From Alphaproteobacteria bacterium (GTDB lineage: Bacteria; Pseudomonadota; Alphaproteobacteria; Rhodobacterales; Rhodobacteraceae), in the NCBI GenBank assembly GCA_003696705.1, contig RFGD01000265.1, positions 1 through 5,533 of the forward strand: a stretch of DNA of 5,533 nucleotides, given 5' to 3'. The position numbers and the translations under genes were made by a program. The notes below the pieces were generated by a model, which was not told the DNA's origin, did no database searches, and worked only from the letters and a program-made list of their open reading frames with translations. Shown here in pieces: positions 1 to 5,533 of this stretch; the first letter of the stretch is position 1, and each line of letters opens with the position of its first letter.

Positions 1-311
1 AGCTCCTGCCCCTCACGCGGGGCGGGCACGCCCTGCCATTTGCGGCAGACAAACAGCGGCATGAGCAGATGAAACTCGGGGTAGGCGTGGCTGGCGAATG
101 CAAGCGGCGCCATGCAGGACGCCCAGGTCTCGATCCCCAGCTCCTCGTGAAGCTCGCGCACTAGCGCCTGTTCGGGCGTCTCGCCGGCCTCGATCTTGCC
201 GCCCGGAAACTCCCAGAGGCCGGCCATGGACTTGCCGGGAGGGCGCTTCTGAAGAAGCACGCGCCCGTCCGGATCGACAAGGGCGACCGCGGCAACAAGC
301 ACCAGCGTCAT
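1..311 (-). CDS. mutT: MutT, 8-oxo-dGTP diphosphatase (Nudix family), 3' end cut off by the window
   Basis: A cytosolic Nudix hydrolase. The family removes 8-oxo-dGTP from the nucleotide pool by hydrolysing it to the monophosphate, which prevents A:T to C:G transversions. The first 103 codons are present, beginning MTLVLVAAVALVDPDGRVLL. A perfect Nudix box lies at residues 38 to 60: G38, E44, R52-E53-L54, E56-E57, G59-I60, where the glutamates bind metal. The preceding segment (residues 29 to 38, MAGLWEFPGG) is typical of MutT proper rather than of a generic Nudix protein. The last visible residues (PREGQEL) match the family's region before the final helix, so roughly 25 to 30 residues are probably missing. 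The ATG shares bases with the argJ stop (ATGA). No Shine-Dalgarno sequence precedes it, so translation probably depends on ribosomes finishing argJ. The family call is secure; exact substrate preference is inferred. Confidence 0.93.
   Translation of the reverse strand, partial: MTLVLVAAVALVDPDGRVLLQKRPPGKSMAGLWEFPGGKIEAGETPEQALVRELHEELGIETWASCMAPLAFASHAYPEFHLLMPLFVCRKWQGVPAPREGQE
308..311 (-). other. ATGA stop/start overlap joining argJ and mutT
   Basis: Read on the minus strand, the mutT start ATG (311 to 309) and the argJ stop TGA (310 to 308) share two bases. The 19 bases upstream of the mutT ATG contain no purine-rich Shine-Dalgarno motif. Together these suggest reinitiation or translational coupling. 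The overlap is seen directly; the coupling is inferred. Confidence 0.8.
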
Positions 312-1675
312 GAGCGATAGTCGGCGTTGATGCGAATGTAGGCCTCGGTCAAATCGCAGGTCCAGACGGTTGCGGCCCCCTCTCCCAGACCCAGATCGAC
401 ATGGATCCGAAGCTCGGCGTTCTTCATGTAGGCAGCGCCGTCCTCTTCGCGGTAGCCGGGCGCGACCCACCCGTTTTCGGCGACCAGGATATCGCCGAGG
501 GAGATGCGAAGCCGGTCGCGGTCGGCCCGCGCGCCCGACTTTCCGACGGCCATGACGATCCGGCCCCAGTTCGGGTCCTCTCCGGCCACGGCGGTCTTCA
601 CCAGCGGCGAGTTTGCAATGGAAAAGGCCACCTTCCGTGCGTCCGCGGCATCGGCGGCGCCGGTTACCGCAACCTCGACGAACTTGCTTGCCCCCTCGCC
701 GTCGCGCACGACCTGGTGGGCAAGATCGAGCATGACCCGCCCGAGCGCCTCGGCGAAGGCCGCCGCCTCGGCCGACCCCGCGTCCGTGATGGGGGGATTG
801 CCGGCCCGCCCGGTCGCCGCGACCAGAAGCGTGTCCGATGTCGACGTATCCCCGTCCACGGTGATGGCATTGAAGGTCGTCTCGGTCAGGCGGGAAAGCA
901 TGTCCTGAAGGACCGGTTGGGCGACCGCGGCATCGGTGAAGATGTAGACGAGCATGGTCGCCATGTCGGGCGCGATCATGCCTGAACCCTTGGCGATGCC
1001 GGCGATGCGGACCGTCTTGCCGTCGAGCGTCACCTCGGCCGAGGCGCCTTTCGGAAAGGTGTCCGTCGTCATGATGGCGCGCGCGGCCGCCTCGAAGGCG
1101 CCGGGGTCGAGCTGCCCGACCATGGCGGGCAGGACCGCCGTGATGCGCTCGGCGGGCAGCGGCTCGCCGATGACCCCGGTCGAGCTCGTCAGGACATGCG
1201 CCGCCGGCACCCCGAGCGCCGCCGCCACGGCCGTGGCCACATCCTCGACCGCCGCGGCCCCGTGCGCGCCGGTGAACGCGTTGGCATTGCCCGAGTTGAC
1301 GACGAAGGCAAATCCACCCTCGGCGGCGTTGCCTTCCCCGGCCAGGCGGGCGATCTTCGCCTCGCAGTCGAGGACGGGCGCCGACCGGGTGGCCGAACGC
1401 GTGAAGACGCCGGCGATGCTGGCGCCCGGGGCGATCTCGGCCAGCATGACGTCGGTCCGGCCCTTGTAGCGCACGCCCGCCTCGGCGACCGCGAAACGCA
1501 CACCGTCAATGGCGGGCAGCGCCGGAAAGCCCGGCGGCGCCAGCGGCGAGACTGCCGGCGCCCCGCCTCCTGTCGCGGCCTTCAGCTTCCGAAGCCGTCG
1601 GCGCAGCCGCCGAACGCGCCGGCGCAGCACCGCGGGATCGTCCGTTCCGGCTTCGGGCCGACGCTTTCCGCCCAT
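308..1675 (-). CDS. argJ: ArgJ, glutamate N-acetyltransferase (ornithine acetyltransferase), with a basic N-terminal extension
   Basis: A cytosolic arginine-biosynthesis enzyme. It moves the acetyl group from N-acetylornithine to glutamate, giving ornithine and recycling N-acetylglutamate; some members also use acetyl-CoA. The protein has 455 residues. The self-cleavage motif is at 229 to 242 (KGSGMIAPDMATML). Cleavage is expected between A239 and T240, leaving T240 as the catalytic nucleophile of the beta chain. The oxyanion-hole segment TSSTGVIG is at 163 to 170. EDPNWGRI is at 366 to 373, and the C-terminus YIRINADYRS is typical. The ordinary ArgJ body begins near VSPLAP at 42 to 47, so about 40 residues are extra. 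They include an Arg/Lys-rich stretch at 18 to 32. The ATG at 1675 is chosen because a good ribosome binding site (GAGGGG, six bases away) precedes it. It is the middle gene of the cluster, 10 bases after the isomerase. Whether it also has acetylglutamate synthase activity cannot be told from sequence. Confidence 0.96.
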   Translation of the reverse strand: MGGKRRPEAGTDDPAVLRRRVRRLRRRLRKLKAATGGGAPAVSPLAPPGFPALPAIDGVRFAVAEAGVRYKGRTDVMLAEIAPGASIAGVFTRSATRSAPVLDCEAKIARLAGEGNAAEGGFAFVVNSGNANAFTGAHGAAAVEDVATAVAAALGVPAAHVLTSSTGVIGEPLPAERITAVLPAMVGQLDPGAFEAAARAIMTTDTFPKGASAEVTLDGKTVRIAGIAKGSGMIAPDMATMLVYIFTDAAVAQPVLQDMLSRLTETTFNAITVDGDTSTSDTLLVAATGRAGNPPITDAGSAEAAAFAEALGRVMLDLAHQVVRDGEGASKFVEVAVTGAADAADARKVAFSIANSPLVKTAVAGEDPNWGRIVMAVGKSGARADRDRLRISLGDILVAENGWVAPGYREEDGAAYMKNAELRIHVDLGLGEGAATVWTCDLTEAYIRINADYRS

Positions 1676-1677
1676 GG

Positions 1678-1687
1678 CCTTCCCCTC
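1678..1687 (-). promoter_or_regulatory. Ribosome binding site of argJ, overlapping the isomerase stop codon
   Basis: On the minus strand the isomerase stop and the argJ start read TGAGGGGAAGGCCATG. GAGGGG (1687 to 1682) lies six bases before the ATG, and GGGGAAGG is an overlapping option. It matters because it fixes the argJ start at 1675, so the unusual basic extension should be translated. Confidence 0.7.
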
Positions 1688-2534
1688 AGTCGATCAGTTC
1701 GCCGTTACGGAAGGCGGCCGGATCGAATTCGATCTCGGGCCGCTCGACCTTCGCTTCGGCCGTCAGACGCTCGACCTCGGCGTCGATGCGCGCCTGCTTC
1801 AGCTCGGCGGCCAGCTGCTCGCGCACTTCCTCGAATGTCGGCGCCGGCTTTTCGCGCACCTCATCGAGACGGATGACGTGCCAGCCGAACTGCGTCTCGA
1901 CCGGGCCCGAGATCTGGCCGGGCTCCAGCGCAACGACGGCGTCCTCGAAGGGCTTGACCATCATCCCCTTGCCGAACCAGCCAAGCTTGCCGCCGTTCGC
2001 GGCCGACGGGCCGGTCGATTTCTCTTTCGCCAGTTCGGCGAAATCGGCGCCGGCCTCGAGTTCCTTGATGATTTCCTCCGCCTCTTCCCGCGTCTTCACG
2101 AGGATGTGCGAGGCGTTGTATTCCATTTCCGGCGGGCGGTTGGCGAAACGTTCGTCATAGGCGGCACGAAGATCCGCCTCCGGGATCTCGACCGCCGAAA
2201 GCCGGTCGAGCATCTCGGACGCCTTGAAGGCGCGCGACTGGTTCTCGAGTCCGAGGAGATTGCGCCGCGTCGGGTTCTGGTCGAGGACGTCGGCAAGGGC
2301 CTGCTGCTGGATCAGCTGGTCGACGATCCCCTTGAAAAGAACATCATCGGGAAGCTGCTGATACTGCTCGGGCAGGCGCTCTCGGAAGGCAATCACGTGG
2401 CCAAGGGTGATCTCGGTGCCGTTGACCGTGGCCACCACGGTGTCGGCCGACGGCTCGGTGCCGTCTCCGGCAAGCGCCGGCAAGGCGGCCATTCCAAGGG
2501 CCGCGCCCAGAATGACTCCCGCAATCTTCTTCAT
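1686..2534 (-). CDS. Periplasmic parvulin-type peptidyl-prolyl cis-trans isomerase (SurA/PrsA-like foldase)
   Basis: A predicted exported folding helper. It would catalyse cis-trans isomerisation at prolines in proteins emerging from the Sec translocon, probably including outer-membrane proteins. The protein has 282 residues. Residues 1 to 22 form a signal peptide with KK at 2 and 3, a hydrophobic core and an LPALA end, so cleavage is expected after A22. Residues 30 to about 130 resemble the SurA/PrsA-type N-terminal region (TVVATVNGTEITLGHVIAFR at 32 to 51). The parvulin domain spans about 137 to 225, with ASHILVK (H143), GGKLGWFGKG at 181 to 190 and FGWHVIRLDEV (H219). A charged tail follows from about 230. 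No lipobox cysteine is present, so it should be soluble. The ATG at 2534 is preferred over a GTG at 2594 because it begins the signal peptide and follows a strong ribosome binding site. It heads the isomerase-argJ-mutT cluster and diverges from secA. Its precise clients and an exact gene symbol cannot be assigned. Confidence 0.92.
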   Translation of the reverse strand: MKKIAGVILGAALGMAALPALAGDGTEPSADTVVATVNGTEITLGHVIAFRERLPEQYQQLPDDVLFKGIVDQLIQQQALADVLDQNPTRRNLLGLENQSRAFKASEMLDRLSAVEIPEADLRAAYDERFANRPPEMEYNASHILVKTREEAEEIIKELEAGADFAELAKEKSTGPSAANGGKLGWFGKGMMVKPFEDAVVALEPGQISGPVETQFGWHVIRLDEVREKPAPTFEEVREQLAAELKQARIDAEVERLTAEAKVERPEIEFDPAAFRNGELID

Positions 2535-2542
2535 GGTTTCGT

Positions 2543-2550
2543 CCTTTCCT
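2543..2550 (-). promoter_or_regulatory. Ribosome binding site of the isomerase gene
   Basis: On the minus strand AGGAAAGG (2550 to 2543) sits eight bases before the ATG at 2534. It decides between that start and the further-upstream GTG at 2594, which would put 20 residues in front of an obvious signal peptide. Confidence 0.7.
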
Positions 2551-2587
2551 GCATGGACCGCGTTTCCGCCCCCGCCCGCGGGACGCG

Positions 2588-2616
2588 TTGACACGCTGGA
2601 ACCCGCCCCTTATTTG
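2588..2616 (+). promoter_or_regulatory. Candidate sigma-70-type promoter for secA
   Basis: A perfect TTGACA (2588 to 2593) is followed after 17 bases by TATTTG (2611 to 2616), which matches only the TAT of the -10 consensus. Transcription would start near 2622, giving a leader of about 128 bases. The -35 hexamer lies inside a short GCGT/ACGC inverted repeat (2585 to 2596). A second option is TTGATA (2658 to 2663) with a weak AACAAG 18 bases downstream. The call rests on consensus matching only. Confidence 0.45.
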
Positions 2617-2657
2617 CCGAATGAGCCGCCAGCTTGGAAACGACGCTCGGCGAACAG

Positions 2658-2686
2658 TTGATAGGACGCGTGCGCGGCACAAACAA
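2658..2686 (-). promoter_or_regulatory. Candidate promoter for the isomerase-argJ-mutT cluster
   Basis: On the minus strand TTGTTT (2686 to 2681) is followed after exactly 17 bases by TATCAA (2663 to 2658). These match three of six -35 and four of six -10 consensus positions. Transcription would begin near 2651, leaving a leader of about 117 bases before the isomerase ATG. No stronger candidate was seen on this strand between the two genes. Confidence 0.4.
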
Positions 2687-2695
2687 GCGCCATCT

Positions 2696-2713
2696 CGGCG
2701 GGCCGCGCCGCCG
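2696..2713. repeat. Perfect 6-base inverted repeat in the secA leader (upstream hairpin)
   Basis: CGGCGG (2696 to 2701) and CCGCCG (2708 to 2713) are perfect inverse complements around a six-base loop GCCGCG. A T/G pair could extend the stem by one in RNA. The stem is all G and C, so it could be stable in the secA leader RNA. Such repeats are common by chance in GC-rich DNA. Confidence 0.5.
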
Positions 2714-2715
2714 GA

Positions 2716-2730
2716 CGTGCCAGGGGCACG
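2716..2730. repeat. Perfect 6-base inverted repeat just before the secA ribosome binding site
   Basis: CGTGCC (2716 to 2721) and GGCACG (2725 to 2730) pair perfectly around the three-base loop AGG. It ends four bases before the purine-rich ribosome binding region and 20 bases before the secA ATG. It could form a leader-RNA hairpin or be an operator for a dimeric protein. Position and symmetry are seen; function is not known. Confidence 0.5.
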
Positions 2731-2734
2731 AAAC

Positions 2735-2746
2735 AAGGACAGAAGG
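2735..2746 (+). promoter_or_regulatory. Ribosome binding region of secA
   Basis: AAGGA (2735 to 2739) and AGAAGG (2741 to 2746) precede the secA ATG by 11 and 4 bases. The pair supports the ATG at 2751 over the in-frame TTG at 2634. Confidence 0.6.
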
Positions 2747-2750
2747 CAGC

Positions 2751-5522
<2,772 letters not shown>

Positions 5523-5533
5523 GCCGCGCCGGC

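Noticed and set aside
98..985. Several plus-strand open frames over mutT and argJ
   Set aside because: They are Arg/Pro-rich shadows opposite genes with complete catalytic motifs, and none has a recognisable domain.
2566..2582. G-rich tract on the minus strand in the isomerase leader, considered as a G-quadruplex
   Set aside because: Only two runs of three or more G lie close together; the other runs are too far away for a convincing quadruplex. It includes CCCGCGGG, an unremarkable palindrome at this base composition.
1509..2591. 360-codon plus-strand open frame across the isomerase and the argJ 5' end
   Set aside because: It lies opposite a gene with a clear signal peptide and parvulin domain. 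Its product is low-complexity and unrecognisable, as expected of a GC-rich antisense frame.
2535..2594. Upstream GTG start for the isomerase (20 extra residues)
   Set aside because: It would bury the signal peptide behind a polar, glycine-rich segment. The ATG at 2534 has a well-spaced ribosome binding site.
2581..2671. Direct repeat GGACGCGT at 2581 and 2664 in the intergenic region
   Set aside because: A single pair of 8-base matches 83 bases apart in GC-rich DNA is near chance expectation and has no clear extended consensus.
2634..2750. In-frame upstream extension of SecA from a TTG at 2634 (39 extra residues)
   Set aside because: The family N-terminus begins at the ATG at 2751, which has ribosome binding motifs. 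The extension is Arg/Gly-rich and matches nothing known in SecA.
5523..5533. GCCG/CGGC inverted repeat immediately after the secA stop, considered as a terminator
   Set aside because: The stem is only four bases and touches the window edge, with no visible T-run. More downstream sequence is needed to judge it.

Overview
The window looks like ordinary, well-conserved chromosome from a high-GC alphaproteobacterium. It is most likely a member of the Rhodobacterales (Rhodobacter/Paracoccus-type). That placement is an inference from family resemblance of the proteins, from the strong preference for G or C at third codon positions, and from remembered gene order in that group; no search was run.

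Layout. The left part (1 to 2534) is a tight cluster of three genes on the minus strand. Read in the direction of transcription, they are a secreted parvulin-type peptidyl-prolyl isomerase (2534 to 1686), argJ (1675 to 308) and mutT (311 to beyond the left edge). The first two are separated by 10 bases, and argJ and mutT overlap through an ATGA junction. A 216-base intergenic region (2535 to 2750) separates this cluster from a divergent, complete secA (2751 to 5522, plus strand). Only 11 bases lie beyond secA. There is no tRNA, rRNA, CRISPR array, insertion sequence or phage-like feature.

How the genes relate. SecA is the ATPase that drives unfolded preproteins through SecYEG. The divergent isomerase has its own signal peptide, so it should itself use that route and then help fold proteins in the periplasm. 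ArgJ (arginine biosynthesis) and MutT (cleaning of oxidised nucleotides) share the isomerase's transcript but have no obvious functional link to secretion. secA and mutT are also neighbours in Escherichia coli, so the proximity may be an old linkage.

No undescribed system was found. The points most worth a second look are small: a very basic heptad-patterned N-terminal extension on ArgJ, two adjacent perfect inverted repeats just before the secA ribosome binding site, interleaved candidate promoters in the shared intergenic region, and the lack of any SecM-like secretion monitor ahead of secA.
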